In this document: positions 23,741-35,440 of the stretch, piece by piece | How the letters are laid out: each line of letters begins with the position of its first letter | How positions within the stretch are numbered: the stretch's first letter is position 1 | From: Balaenoptera acutorostrata | Taxonomy: Eukaryota > Chordata > Mammalia > Artiodactyla > Balaenopteridae | Direction of reading: 5' to 3' | DNA length: 64,000 bases | NCBI RefSeq assembly: GCF_949987535.1 | Contig: NC_080068.1 | Coordinates: 82,237,254 to 82,301,253, forward strand | Notes under the pieces: generated by a model | What the model was told of the DNA's origin: nothing | Database searches by the model: none | What the model saw: only the letters and a program-made list of their open reading frames with translations | Translations under genes and position numbers: made by a program

Positions 23741-25230
23741 AGGAAATCACGTCCTCATGAGCCTGGCAAGATGGTATAAATCTGGTGGGAGAAAAGGAAA
23801 GTTCAGAGTATGGCGCATAGTGTAGCCACCTCTAAACAGAGCAACATGGCCAGTCCTACTTTTCATGTGAGAATTTTATTACCCTAATTTTAGCTAACAG
23901 CAAACTTAAGTCTTATATATAAAGTAACATTGACCATTTAATCTACGCTCCTTGGTCAAGTAGTTCTATCTTTAGAAATCAGACTGGGAATGACAGAGAT
24001 TGAATTTGGGGATGTGGCCGCTGGACAGTCCTTTGCCGCATGTCTCTGGAGTCAGATTTAACACAGTTTTGAATACTGCCTACCTTTGAATGTTAATTAA
24101 AAATCAGTTTCCCTGGACTTTTCATATGTTCATGATATACTTTTAATTAATTACAGTTCTTTACTTTTGTTCATTCATTTCTTTCTCTATAAACCAAATA
24201 TAAATTAAGGTTTAATATTTTTTCCTAGCCCAGTGGTAGGCTCTGCAGTTAGAGGAAAGAAAAATAAAGATCTCTGTTCTCTGAACTCCATTCAAATTGT
24301 GGCTGGTGTATGTTTGCTGTATTTTTACATTCTCTATTCGGCTTTCACCAACAAGCATACCGATGGGTATTATCAGAATACAAGTATCAGTGTATTAAAT
24401 AGAAGTAAACATTTTAACATGTTTATCATCTCTTAGAATTTGGATATTGAATTGTTTCATCGATGTAATGTATTACATAATAACAGTACTTGTGATTTAA
24501 AAATACACAACAGTCTACCATTCAGATTTAAGTTTTGGACCCAAAAACTTTTTATGGGAAAGTCCCAAGACATCGCTTAAAACACCTTGAGAGGAATCTG
24601 AGATGAGTTGATTGCCACCTTGAGACAAAGCAGTGCTGAACCTTATCAAGATTCAAGCCCATCCAACTACCTTTCAACTTTTCACTTTGAGAACTTGATT
24701 TTGCATTCAACACAATCTCTCGGCATCTGAAGCTCTGTCAAACTTAACAGCTCTGCTTTACATACATGTTTTGAAAAGCCTCACAGATTCTCTGTTTGCA
24801 CATACAGTGTACCTTTTAAATAATATAAACTTGAAGCAGCATTGAACGATTATTTTCATAAAAGGAAAACTAGAAACCAGTGAAGCTTACATATTTGCTG
24901 TCTTCACAGGAAAAAGAAATGCACTCCTTGCCTTATTTTCACTCTGTAGCAGAGCTCTGCCATTTTGAGACTGTAAGCACAATTCTTTTTTTCAAATAAT
25001 TCAGAGCCAAGATATGGGGTTGCTTCATTTCTCACTAAACCTAAGAGCTTTTCCAATCATAAAGTAAATGTTTTCTCAAAGAACTGGAACTCTGGGACAC
25101 ACATTTTACCTATTCTTTGTAGCCCAGAATTCCAGTGAATATTATTGGTAACCTATAAACTCAAAGACTGGTAACAACACAGAGCCTACTACAGAGTTTG
25201 ATTGTGCTTAAAATACAGAGTGTAGACCAT

Positions 25231-25243
25231 GGGGGGGGGGTAA
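25231..25243. repeat. G homopolymer
   Basis: A run of about ten Gs in otherwise AT-rich sequence. Confidence 0.8.
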
Positions 25244-25306
25244 TAATTCTTTCATGATTTTCTTTTTGTTATGTCATGATCTTATCTACATTTGTATCTT
25301 ATTCTT

Positions 25307-25715
25307 AAACTCTTTATAGGAGAGCATATATCTTGTATATTAATCAAAGTTTCTTTATTTACAAATTTACATGTACAAATTACTATTTATAAAAAGCATG
25401 CTTTATAAATATGCTGATTGATCCAACCAATTCATATATGTACATTTCCTTCCTTCCCTCTTTCTTCCCATTTTCATCCTCCTCCCTCCTTCAATTAATC
25501 CCTTTCCCCTTCCCTGACTCCCTCCTCCCTTCCTTCTTTTTTTCCATCCAACACGTGTATCGTGCACCACAATGAACCAGGTTATGTTTCAGTTCCACGG
25601 AAAATGGGTCCATTGATCTGTAATCATAATGCTTGCAGGATGATTGTTGACTCATCCCAGGGGTCCCAGGGCTTCAGAGATCAGAGACCTGGTACTATAT
25701 AAACTTGTAAAGGTT
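25307..25715. repeat. Local paralogous segment, copy 2
   Basis: Direct counterpart of 23391-23740. Anchors: aaactctttataggagagca, the pyrimidine tract 25445-25555, caccacaatgaaccag at 25565-25580, ccattgatctgtaatcataa and cccagggcttcagagatcag. The spacing to copy 1 changes from 1,916 to 1,959 bp across the pair, showing indels. Confidence 0.6.
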
Positions 25716-27554
25716 TAGAAATCTCATTTTTATTCTCTACTCTTTTCTATAATGGATTTCCTTATAGAGAAATAAATGTCTCTTAGTCTGTTCTATCCTC
25801 TGGACTTAGTAATCATGTATAGATATGAATTCTATAGGTGCTACATGGAATTCTGAATCTGATGCCTTCATGCCTGCATTAGAAATTTGATCAAAGGAAG
25901 AACATTATAAGGGATGAGATTGTGGGCCTGGAAGGGTTTGGTGCTTACATTTTGCACATTCCATTTTAACCCTGGTGATGCCACATGTTTCTAGTTAACA
26001 TCCAACAGAGATGAGCACTTTACTAGGCTCAGCAGTAATTCATGCTGTGAGCTCATAAATAATACTACAGGTGTTGCTTAATAATAAATAATGTTATCAG
26101 GAATAAAAAAGATCAACACAGAAGAAGGGGCAAAGAAAAATAGCAACCTAAAATGTGACATTTTCCATGGTTCTTACCAAAATCTTAAGAGGTTACTCCT
26201 GATAAGTAAATTTTCTGTGTTTATTTAGCTCATAGATAACCAGGCTGGTATTCATAACCTTAAAAGTTTAGAAATCTGGCTACAAGTCTATATGCATTCC
26301 AGTCTACTGTGATTCCTCTCCTATTGATACAAACCTCCCATTTGCTGCATGCTGAGACAAACTTTTATTTTATTATGTATGTATGCATTTATTTAGTCAT
26401 TTGATACTTATTATCTACTATGCTAGACATGGATTTATAAGAGATGCAAAAGAATGAGGCAACATGATATAGTTGAATAAGTATTGGAATCAGGCAGATT
26501 TGGATTGAATTCTCATTACTGTCATGGAGACTCAAGCTGGTAGTGGCATTAAGTCATGCCCACAATGAAATGTAATATAATGTCAAAAGTAGCATATTTT
26601 TAGTACTATATGAATATGATAGCAAATAAATGCTTAGAATTCATTGGAAGAAGACCTTACAGTGTGTGAGGGTGTTCATATTTAGTTACTTTTCATCTAT
26701 ATACATAAATCTATCTAGTACAATCAGCCTGAGAAAGACACCCATGTCTTTTAAAGTCCACTTGGAATTATCAAGTTATATAGAACATTTTACAATTTTG
26801 CTATATTTTAAATAAAACTTCTAAAATGTTTAATAACATAGAGTAATCCTACTACAACATAATTTCTTTAGCTTTACTTCCTAGAATGGAGTACACATTT
26901 AAAACATGTATCTAAGTGGGACATAAATATTCCTGATTTATTAAATAGTCTATTGAACAAAGTTTATATTCTCCTTTTAAAGATACTAACCTTCATGTTT
27001 TGCATCCTGTCTGTCGAATAACTGTAAGAGGAAGAAGAGGAATACACTCATTTTGAAACATTTTACTGATTTATCCCATTCCTGACTCTCTCAGTTTCCT
27101 GTACTGTTTGCCCTTAACAAATCTGAGTGCAATACAATCAGAGGTTGTAAACTGGCAGCTGGAGGACCCCAGATGGTTCACAGATGCATTTTGTTTGACT
27201 CATACAGTGTTGGCTTACACAGTATTTGTATTTTATTCTCAATTATAACTGGGGGATTTCACTTCATTTGTGAATAATTGACTTCCCTTGAAAAAATACC
27301 AGAAAATTTCATACCAGTGGATCTTTTTTCAAACATTGTGATTATTGGCTGTGTTGAGGTCACCTTCCCTCTAGTTCACCACAGTCCCCACCATTCCATA
27401 TTTCATCCTAACACTGAGACCCAATGTCAATTTCTATGTAGCAGAGCACTTGTGCTATTGTTTTTCTTATTGTTGAATGAGAAGAAAAGTTAAATATTTT
27501 TAATACCTGCCTCTATCTTATACAAGGCCAGCATTGCATATTTATATAGTCATC

Positions 27555-27705
27555 TGTTGAAATCCATGGTGGATTGGTTCCAGGAAACCTACAGATACCA
27601 AAATTCATGGATGCTTATGTCCCTTATATAAAATGTGTAGTCAGCCCTCTGAATCCACAGGTTTTGCATCTGCAGATACAGAAGGCAACTCTAGTGTATG
27701 CCTTT
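27555..27705. mobile_element. Tigger-like DNA transposon fragments
   Basis: Contains ggtggattggttccaggaaa, acagataccaaaattcatgg and gcttatgtcccttatataaa, then tagtcagccctctgaatcca. These correspond to recognisable Tigger-family (TcMar) termini and internal sequence. Two fragments seem to be joined. Confidence 0.6.
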
Positions 27706-27734
27706 CTCTAAAATTATATGATTTTAGGACTCCT

Positions 27735-28115
27735 ATATCAATCATTGGATAGTTGACCCAGTACAGTGAAAAGAATCAAGCAGATTTAGATTCTGACAGA
27801 TCTGGGTTCAAATCCAAGTTTGCCACTCACTGATGGCATAATAGTACAGTCAGCCCTTGAGCAACAGGAGTTTGAACTGTGGAGGTCCGTTATACATGGA
27901 TTTTTTTTTCCAGTAAGTACATATTACTGTATTACACCATCCACAGTTGGTTGAATCTGCAGATGCAGAGCCATGGATATAGAGTATGTGTGGACTGTAC
28001 TGGGTAGAATGAGAGTTGGCACTAATAACCCCTGTATTGTTTAAGGGTTAACCATATACAAATTAAGTCAAGTGACTTAACCTTGCCAGGCCTTTGAGGT
28101 ATCTAAAAGAAAGTA
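27735..28115 (+). mobile_element. MIR SINE split by a Tigger insertion
   Basis: Left part has gattctgacagatctgggtt and caaatccaagtttgccactc; right part resumes with acaaattaagtcaagtgact and taaccttgccaggcc. Together they give the MIR order, interrupted by 27847-28054. Confidence 0.6.
27847..28054. mobile_element. Tigger-like nonautonomous DNA transposon
   Basis: Starts cagtcagcccttgagcaaca and ends tgtttaagggttaacca, diverged inverted termini of a TcMar-Tigger element. TA dinucleotides sit on both sides (27845-27846, 28055-28056), as expected for a mariner-type target duplication. Another partial copy of the same sequence lies near 28810-28850. Confidence 0.65.
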
Positions 28116-28864
28116 CTAAAAGTATTTTTATACTTCTAAAGAAATTGAAATGTATTTAAAATATTTATAGAAATTAAATACATTTCAAAATTATTTTTAT
28201 GAGAAATACGTAATACAATGCTTGTATGATACCTTTGGTGCAGAGCAGACATTACATATACATGCAACCTCCATGCAGTGATGAGACAGATTTCTTTGTG
28301 GACTCCTGTATTTTGGTGCTTCTCAGTATCATAAGGAAGTGTTAGTCTTGCTTCTCCCTCCTCAGGTCTTAGCAGGGAACTAAGGAGTCATTAATAGAGA
28401 GTCATTAATAGGGAGTCATTAAACACAACTACAAACATTGCTGCTTCTAAATTCCTTAGGAAACATAGAAGTTGCCTCTGTGACATGCCATCTATTCTTT
28501 TTTTAAATCTGTCTTCTGATTAGAGCAGAGCATCTAAAAATCTAAACCCTGTATTGTTATCTATGCCCCCTCCTTGTCAAGTTTAATTAATAACTTGTAT
28601 TTTGGCCTTATTTCTTCTGCCTACACTGAAGGAAAATCCCTATGCCACTATGGTGATCATTACTATAAATATGTTGTGAAGAATACTCTATTTCCTTACC
28701 ATTTTTTTAATGTATAAAAAGCCATTGCAGGAATTTATCCTTAATTACATTAATCATTTTTAGAAATACATGTTCTTCAGTGGGGGGTAATCCTGTTTTT
28801 TAACAGTATGTGCAGGTCCATTTATACACGGATTTTTTTCCAGTAAGTACTAAACTCATAGTGA

Positions 28865-29455
28865 ACAACATAATGAAACATCCTACCCTCTGACACCCTA
28901 AGAGGGTCTGAAGGTTCCTCTCAGCCTGTCAAAACTTCAGACAGACTTCGTCCTGACTCTAGGGCCCTGTCTTCCCTTTTCTTGGAGCATTTACTTTAGA
29001 AAACTTGCAATTGTAAATTCTTTCTCTGCCCCTTTGAAATGTATGTAACTCTTTCCCTAGCTTCCTGCCAGTTTTATAGCCTGGGAAACGTCTTTTTTCA
29101 AGGACCTGGGAATCATCTCTTTAAAATGAAAACATATAAGGAGATAACATCTCTATCTTCTGGTCTCTGTAGAAGGTTGGAGCCTAATTTCTATGCCAAT
29201 TAGCAAACACAGATGTCCTACTCACAGAGAAAAACATTTGTAAACTTAGGAATAATTCAATATGCTCCACTCATCCCATTGATCAACTTGTCCCCTAATG
29301 TTCTCCAGTTCTTTCTATTAGGTCTAGCCCTTAAAAATTCTCCCACCCTTTGTTTCAGCAGAGCTGAGTTCAGTCTCTCTCTCCTATTGCAATAACTTGA
29401 ATAAAGTCTTCCTTGCTTGTTTAACTTTGTCCAGTGTAACTTTTTCCTTGATACG
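28865..29455 (+). mobile_element. ERV-type LTR
   Basis: Contains a polyadenylation region cttgaataaagtcttccttg (about 29396-29415) followed by cttgtttaactttgtccagt, the usual R/U5 look of class I LTRs. Upstream sequence is a plausible U3. Ends not pinned down. Confidence 0.5.
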
Positions 29456-29934
29456 TTTTTGAACTACTCTTAATAACTCAGTCAAATTTATACCTGCTTC
29501 TAAGAATACTGTATGTTGTGTACCATTTCTCAATTATATATTTATAATATTTTGTTTTGAAAGTCTTTTTAAAATTTCCTTATTTTAACCTTTTAATTTT
29601 AACTTTATTATGTTTTATTGTATTTATTTGCTAAAGAGAAAATTAAATATGTTTTGGAAGATGGAAGGAAGAAAAATCAGTTTCTTTTTTTTATTTGCTA
29701 CTGTTACAGTGGGATGGTAATGGCATTATGGAGTCATGCAGACATAGTGAGAAAGATTTTTACAGAAGGTTACAGAAATTTATGTATATGGTTAGTAATA
29801 TAGGTGGTAACACAGAACACTCCCAGAAAGGATCAACTTCCCAGAGTTTCCTACAGATGTAAGCAGTTGTGGATAATCCCTGTTATTCAGAGGAGAGAAT
29901 GTGGAAAGTCCCTTTGGACCTTCATTCTTTCAGT

Positions 29935-29955
29935 GTTTTTTTTTTTTTTTTTTTC
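29935..29955. repeat. Poly(T) tract
   Basis: About 20 consecutive Ts; no SINE or L1 body attached on either side. Confidence 0.85.
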
Positions 29956-30554
29956 TTTTTAATCTTCCTGACATTTCTCTAACTCCTGACTGTTCCGTGA
30001 CAATGGGCTCATATGTGCTCACTCTTTAGGGGAAAAAAAACTGTTGCAAAAAGCCCTTCACTTTCCTTACAAGATTAAGTGAAGTAAAATTTAATTTCCT
30101 TAAAGTGTCTCTTAGCAGATCAATGATTCAGTCAGTCCAAAGTCCATTCCTGCATCTCAGACCATATTCTTGCCATTGTGGAATAAAACTGAAAAAGCCT
30201 ATGATTTTGTGCATCCAAGTTTGATAAAACATAATTTATTTGATGAGTGTGTCTTATAAAATATATTTGTCAAAGAAAGGTATTCTTAATGGAGGCAAAT
30301 AAAATCAACTGTGAATATTTTGGGGGTAAAATGTTTACACATTTTAATATAAAAGTTGCATTTAGAATCTTTTCCATTGAGTATATTGGCTCTCTGTGGA
30401 CAGGTGCTTCAGCAGGAAGAGTCGTGGCTGCTCATATCTTCCTTTAAGAGAAATTGCTGCAAGGAGTACGGCTGTCTCACAGCCTCCAGCTGCCACACCT
30501 AGGGATCTGGTGTGGCATTCATGCTGAGGCATATTCTCTCTGAGATCAATCCAT

Positions 30555-30938
30555 ATGCAATATATTGAATTATGTTCCTTAAATTCCTATTTTGAAGCCC
30601 TAACCCCTCACCCCCCACCCAAATGTGACTGCGTTTTGAGATAGGGCCTATAAGGAGGTATTAAGGTTAAATGAGGTCATGAGGATGGGGCCCTGGTCCC
30701 ATAGGATTAGGGTGCTTTTGAGAAGACATACCAGAGAGCTTGGTTTTTCTCTTCCTTTGTCATGTGGGGAAACAGCAAGATGGCGGCTGTCTGCAAGCCA
30801 GGAAGTAGTCTCAGTAGAAATCAAATTGGCTGGCACATTGATCTTGGACTTCCCAGCTTCCAGAACTGTGAGAAACAAATGTTCATTGTTTAAGCCACCC
30901 AGTTTGTAGTATTATAACAGTGGGAACAGACTAAGACA
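30555..30938 (+). mobile_element. MLT1A-like LTR (MaLR)
   Basis: Forward MLT1 order: ttgaagccctaacccctcac, gagatagggcctataaggag, aaatgaggtcatgaggatgg, cataccagagagcttggttt, tctgcaagccaggaag, cttggacttcccagcttcca, gaactgtgagaaacaaatg, tttaagccacccagtttgta and gactaagaca. Confidence 0.85.
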
Positions 30939-30959
30939 CCAGCCAATAATTGAGCCTCG

Positions 30960-31225
30960 GGGTGGGGTACTAAAGCTGGGTCCTTTCCACTCAATGCAGT
31001 CTTTGTTGGAGACTCCTCAGAAGCCTGGCCTAGATTTTACCAGAGCTGTGCTCTTTCTACACTATTTTTCTTCCTTTGATCTCTCCTTTCACAGGTATTA
31101 GACCTGCATCATGGTCTAGAGACTCTCCCTGCCTACTCCTGGTCTTTTTCTTCTTTATCCTCCATCAATCTCTTGCACATGTGAATTCATCCTGGCATCT
31201 TATTTCAGGAGGACTGAACTGACAC
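30960..31225. repeat. Ancient interspersed repeat, family uncertain
   Basis: Contains ctccatcaatctcttgcaca, cctggcatcttatttcagg and aggactgaactgacaca, phrases of an old mammalian repeat. Family not named. Confidence 0.35.
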
Positions 31226-31229
31226 AAAA

Positions 31230-32085
31230 CTCAACTTAAAATGATAGCAATTTCAAAATTTTTAGTCTTAAGTTTCAACTGTGAAGTAGGTTCCAGGCAA
31301 TTTTGTGAAAACCAAAAAGGATATTAAGACCATATTTAAAAATACATTCTTCTGAAAAACACAGTGTTAGAAAAATAAAGCTAAGAAGCTTATTAAAGTG
31401 TGTAATTATCTACCAAGAATAATTGTCGGTTCTGTTTTTATTTTAATGTATAATAAGATATAAATATATAGTTGTTTGTTTTTATATTCACTGACATACT
31501 TTAATGTTTGGAAATAACTAGATTTTTAAAAACAATTTTTAAGCAGGAGTATATATAAGTTTACAAATATAATACAACACATTTTCAGTCAAAAAATAAA
31601 TATTTCAAAAAGTATGTAATTTTAATTATTTCAGCACTCTGTTTTAGAACTCAAATGTGTCATGGTTAAATAATATAGTCACACTACCTGTAGGGTACTA
31701 ATCGTGATCACATTGACCATTTATGTAAAAAGGCTAGCAAAACTTTAAGGTGATGTATCAGTCAGGATTAGCTAGGTTACTCTGTGGCAAAAAAATAACT
31801 CTAATATTGCAGCAGCAACAAGCAGTGGCATGTTTTCTAATTCAGAATAAGTTCTTCCTATCCTTCCTTTCCTCCTCAATTTCATTTTTCTCTTACATTC
31901 TCCAAATATGAATTGATCATCTATTTTCTTCATTGCCTGAACTCTGAGCTATAGAGCTACATAATCAGCAATCTACAAGAAACTTCCCACAACAAATCTC
32001 TAAAAATAAAAACATAAAAAAGCTTCTAAGGCAGTATCTGACTTAGTACCAAATGGTATTAGAGGGAAATAATTATATATTTATT
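31230..32085. other. Unique AT-rich sequence
   Basis: No gene or clear repeat. 31750-31830 (atcagtcaggattagctagg) faintly resembles the head of the old LTR-like fragment at 3862. Confidence 0.4.
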
Positions 32086-32089
32086 CACA

Positions 32090-33500
32090 AAATATGTATT
32101 GACAAGCTACCATATGCCAGATGTTATTCTGGCACTAAGATAGAGAAGGAGAAAAACAGGAATTTTTTTTCCCCTCATGGAGCTTACATTCTAGTTGGGA
32201 GAGGTCAATAACAAACAAATAAACAAGTAAAATTTTAATTTTTTCAGACATAATAATTGTATGTGTCAAGGAAAGTTTCACTTAAGCATGACATTTAAGC
32301 ACAGACTTTGTGAAGATAAAGGGCCAAACCATGAATGTATCTGGATGAACATTCAAAACAGAGTTAGTAGCTATATTTAGAATATAGAACTAACATGGTT
32401 TGCTAAGAGATGGGATTATCAAAGAATGAAATTCCCATTTATCGACTTTGGGATAGACTGTGGGAAGAGCAAGTTTGGGGGTAGGTCAGGAAATCAGGAA
32501 TTTGAACATCTAAGGATTGATGTTGGCAGTTGGATTTATGTGCTTGAAGTTCAGGGATAATGTTCTGGCCCTAGATATAAATGTTGTAGTCATTAGCATA
32601 TAGATGATATCTAATGTCAAGGGGCTAGATGACATTACCTAGAGAGTAAGTGTAGAAAAAGAATAAATGTGTTTGCTGAGTGGGCCCAAGCTCAAGTCAG
32701 CATTTAGTTGTTGAGACAATTGGGAAACACCAACAGAGGAGCCTGAGAAGGGAAGAGCATGACAAAGGGGAAAAAAAAAAAAAAAGAGAATGATGTCCAA
32801 GAAGCCAAGAATGTATCTCAAGGATTGACCCTTAAAATAAAACAGCCAGTTACTTTACCAGCAAAATGGGTTTATTCAGGAATAGCAAAGGAATTGCAAT
32901 TTGGGACATGCAAGCTATGGTAAACCGAATGCAAGTCTGGCAAACAAAGGAGAGGAACACTACATAGAAAAAAGAAGAAAGTTGGGAGGGGCTACTTTGA
33001 AGGAAAGTCCATTGGAGTAAAGTGAGCGATCACAGTGGTGATGGTTTCTCATTGTCTGAGTGGTGGTAGTTTCTCATTGGCTGAGGCTGTTGCTGGGCAA
33101 GGAGAAAATCTTCCTTCTTCCTGCTGGAGTAGTAGTGACCTTCTTCCTGCTGGTGATGCAAGGTACATCTCTTCCTGCTTGGGGTTTTCAGAAAGCAATG
33201 AGTGATAGTGCGTGAGAGCTCCCCGTTCAGGGCTTCCCGACTCCATTTTAAATGAGGTCACCCTTTATTAATTTTTACCCTTAATTAATTTTTATTAATT
33301 AAAATTCTACTGATAGGTCAAGTAGGATAACTAAAAATTGACAGTTGGAATTAGCAACATAGAGCCATTGTTGACCTTGGTTTTTGTAGTTTCAGTGGCA
33401 TATTGGGGACAATGGTTTTATACTCTAGGGTTCAAGACAAAATGGGTATAGAAAAATTAAAAACAGTGACTAATGACAAGCATCAGAAGGAGTGCAGAAG
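32090..33500 (+). repeat. Ancient diverged repeat (same family as 1990-3660), split by an LTR
   Basis: Carries ccatatgccagatgttattc, catggagcttacattctagt, aagtttgggggtaggtcagg, gttggcagttggatttatg, gtcattagcatatagatgat and then, beyond an LTR insertion, ctgataggtcaagtaggata and attgacagttggaattagc. The order parallels the copy near 2-3.5 kb. Family not named. Confidence 0.45.
32826..33260 (-). mobile_element. Solo LTR nested in an ancient repeat
   Basis: On the minus strand it starts TGACCTCATTTAAAATGGAG and ends with an AATAAACCCATTTTGC polyadenylation region and a GGGTCA terminus. It includes internal short direct repeats (plus strand ttcttcctgctgg at about 33114 and 33142; tttctcattg twice at about 33045 and 33070). 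About 435 bp. It interrupts the repeat at 32090-33500. No clean target duplication was identified, so ends may shift by a few bases. Confidence 0.6.
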
Positions 33501-33504
33501 GAGT

Positions 33505-35020
33505 CAGTAGCTGGAGGTGGGGATTGTGACTGAAGATTATATGTTTTTTAAGAGGGAATGAAGGAAAGCATTTTTGTTTTTAAAAAAGAAAAGCACTTTT
33601 GCTTCTGGGAGTGAGTCACTGGAGAGGGAGAAATTGAAAGAGACAGTGATAAAGAGTCAGGTAGTATGGAGGCTGTGGAGGTAGGAATCTGTGCTCTAGG
33701 AAGGATAGAGAACCTGCACCATCTCCTAGGAACTGAGATATTTTTGTTTCCTAAACATGCGAGAAGTTTGTCAAAAAGGTACATTTCTTGCTTTGATTTA
33801 AACACATTTGTTTTCTTGTACATATACCTGTAGCCAGAGAAAGCAGCTGATGAGATTCCCATCATAAAAAATCCTGATCAGAAATGGAGATTGGTAGCTT
33901 CTTTGCCTTTTTTCCTTCTTCACTGCTCAGCCTTTTATTCAGTCGAGGGGTTGATATGTATCTGTCTACATTTCCTTGCTCCTAAGTGGAAAACTACATA
34001 ATAAAATTTAATATATAATCTAAGAACAGTGATATACAAGTGATTCATTCTTCATCTATTATTTTTATGTTCTTGCTCTATCTTCCTAATCGTAAATATT
34101 TTAGAGTGTATATTTTAGATCCTGCTTTTTTATGCATGCTCTTGTATCCAATATAATAGATTAGAAAGAGACCTAGATTTATAATATCTGTATTTGTGCT
34201 CTTCTGCTCCCACTTTTAGTTGTGTGAATTTTGGCAAGTCACTTAGTCACACTAAACCACAGTTTCTTCAAGTGTAGATGGGCGTGACATTTTTTGATTC
34301 ACTACATTAATGTGAAAATTTATTAATTAATTCAAAAATAAATATTCAGTTAATGATTTTTTGCCAGGTATATTTATATAAAGCTGAATTTTAAAAGTGT
34401 CTTTATTAGTGATGTGATCACAGTTATGGGAGAGATTATCTCCTACATTATCATTGTCATCATTATTGTAAAGTAATACTTTCAAATCCTGAAGCCTGAA
34501 GTCCAGTTTAATCATGGCTCTGAGGTAGTTTTTACTATTTAAAATATCATTATGGGTTGAGGATAATAATAACTTATATGAAACTAAATGTAGGATCTAT
34601 GTAAGGAAATGATCAGAGTTTTGGTTTTTTGTAGAGGTCATTGTGATTTTCTCCCCAACATTTGTTCTTATGAGTGAACTGAGCCCCAGTTTAGGGTTGG
34701 TTTTTAATTTGTACAGATTAACCGTCGAGAATTCCATTCCCAATGAAGCACTCCTATGGTGTACCCTCATGCACAAGTATCAGTCAAAGGATAGTATAAT
34801 CAGTTTAACTTCATTTGATTTGATGAGGAGAGTACTGTGGTGGTACATATATCGTGCCTGAAAATACACAATAATTTTGGTGTAATGACAGAAGTCTGCT
34901 TGAGAATGAACCCTACATTTAGAATAGGGCAGAGAAAAGAGAATTACAGGGGAAAGGAGCAGGAGACTGAAACAAACCATACTTGGAACTAACTCTGCTT
35001 CCGGATTTTTCAGTAATATA
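33505..35020. other. Mostly unique sequence upstream of the L1 tail
   Basis: Only a MIR fragment near 34.2 kb is recognised. The pre-insertion site of the full-length L1 is at its right edge. Confidence 0.45.
34165..34295 (+). mobile_element. MIR SINE fragment
   Basis: Contains gttgtgtgaattttggcaag, tcacttagtcacactaaacc and acagtttcttcaagtgtaga, a MIR core. Confidence 0.6.
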
Positions 35021-35023
35021 GAA

Positions 35024-35040
35024 AAACGTATGTATTTCTT
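35024..35040. repeat. Left target-site duplication of the full-length L1
   Basis: aaacgtatgtatttctt abuts the A-tail of the L1. It matches 15 of 17 bases of the copy at 42648-42664. The two differences give a rough sense that the insertion is not brand new. Confidence 0.85.
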
Positions 35041-35440
35041 TTTGTTTTGTTTTGTTTTTTGTTTTTTTTTTTAAATCTTTATTGGAGTATAATTGCTTTA
35101 CAATGGTGTGTTAGTTTCTGCTCTACAACAAAACGAATCAGTTATACATATATATATGTTCCCATATCTCTTCCCTCTTGCATCTCCCTCCCTCCCACCC
35201 TCCCCATCCCACCCCTCTAGGTGGTCACAAAGCACAGAGCTGATCTCCCTGTGCTATGCGGCTGCTTCCCACTAGCTATCTATTTTACATTTGGTAGTGT
35301 ATATATGTCCATGACACTCTCTCACCCTGTCACATCTCACCCCTCCCCCTCCCAATCTCCTCAAGTCCATTCTCTAGTAGGTCTGTGTCTTCATTCCCGT
35401 CTTGCCACTAGGTTCTTCATGACCTTTTTTTTTTTTTCCC
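35041..35440 (-). other. L1 3' UTR and A-rich tail
   Basis: Between the ORF2 stop and the target duplication lie about 360 bp of 3' UTR with a pyrimidine-rich plus strand (tctccctccctcccaccctc around 35181), i.e. the G-rich polypurine tract typical of L1 3' UTRs in sense. The AATAAA signal (plus-strand tttatt at 35078-35083) is followed by an A tail interrupted by C residues, seen on the plus strand as T-runs broken by single Gs. Confidence 0.9.

Larger units (their letters stand above)
23745..27550. other. Mostly unique AT-rich sequence
   Basis: Apart from the second local paralog at 25.3-25.7 kb, a G-run at 25.2 kb and a possible MIR scrap near 26,460-26,540, nothing is recognised. Small open frames (under 75 codons) have no motif. 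Confidence 0.45.

Noticed and set aside
30679..30909. 76-codon frames on both strands
   Set aside because: They lie entirely within an MLT1A-type LTR.
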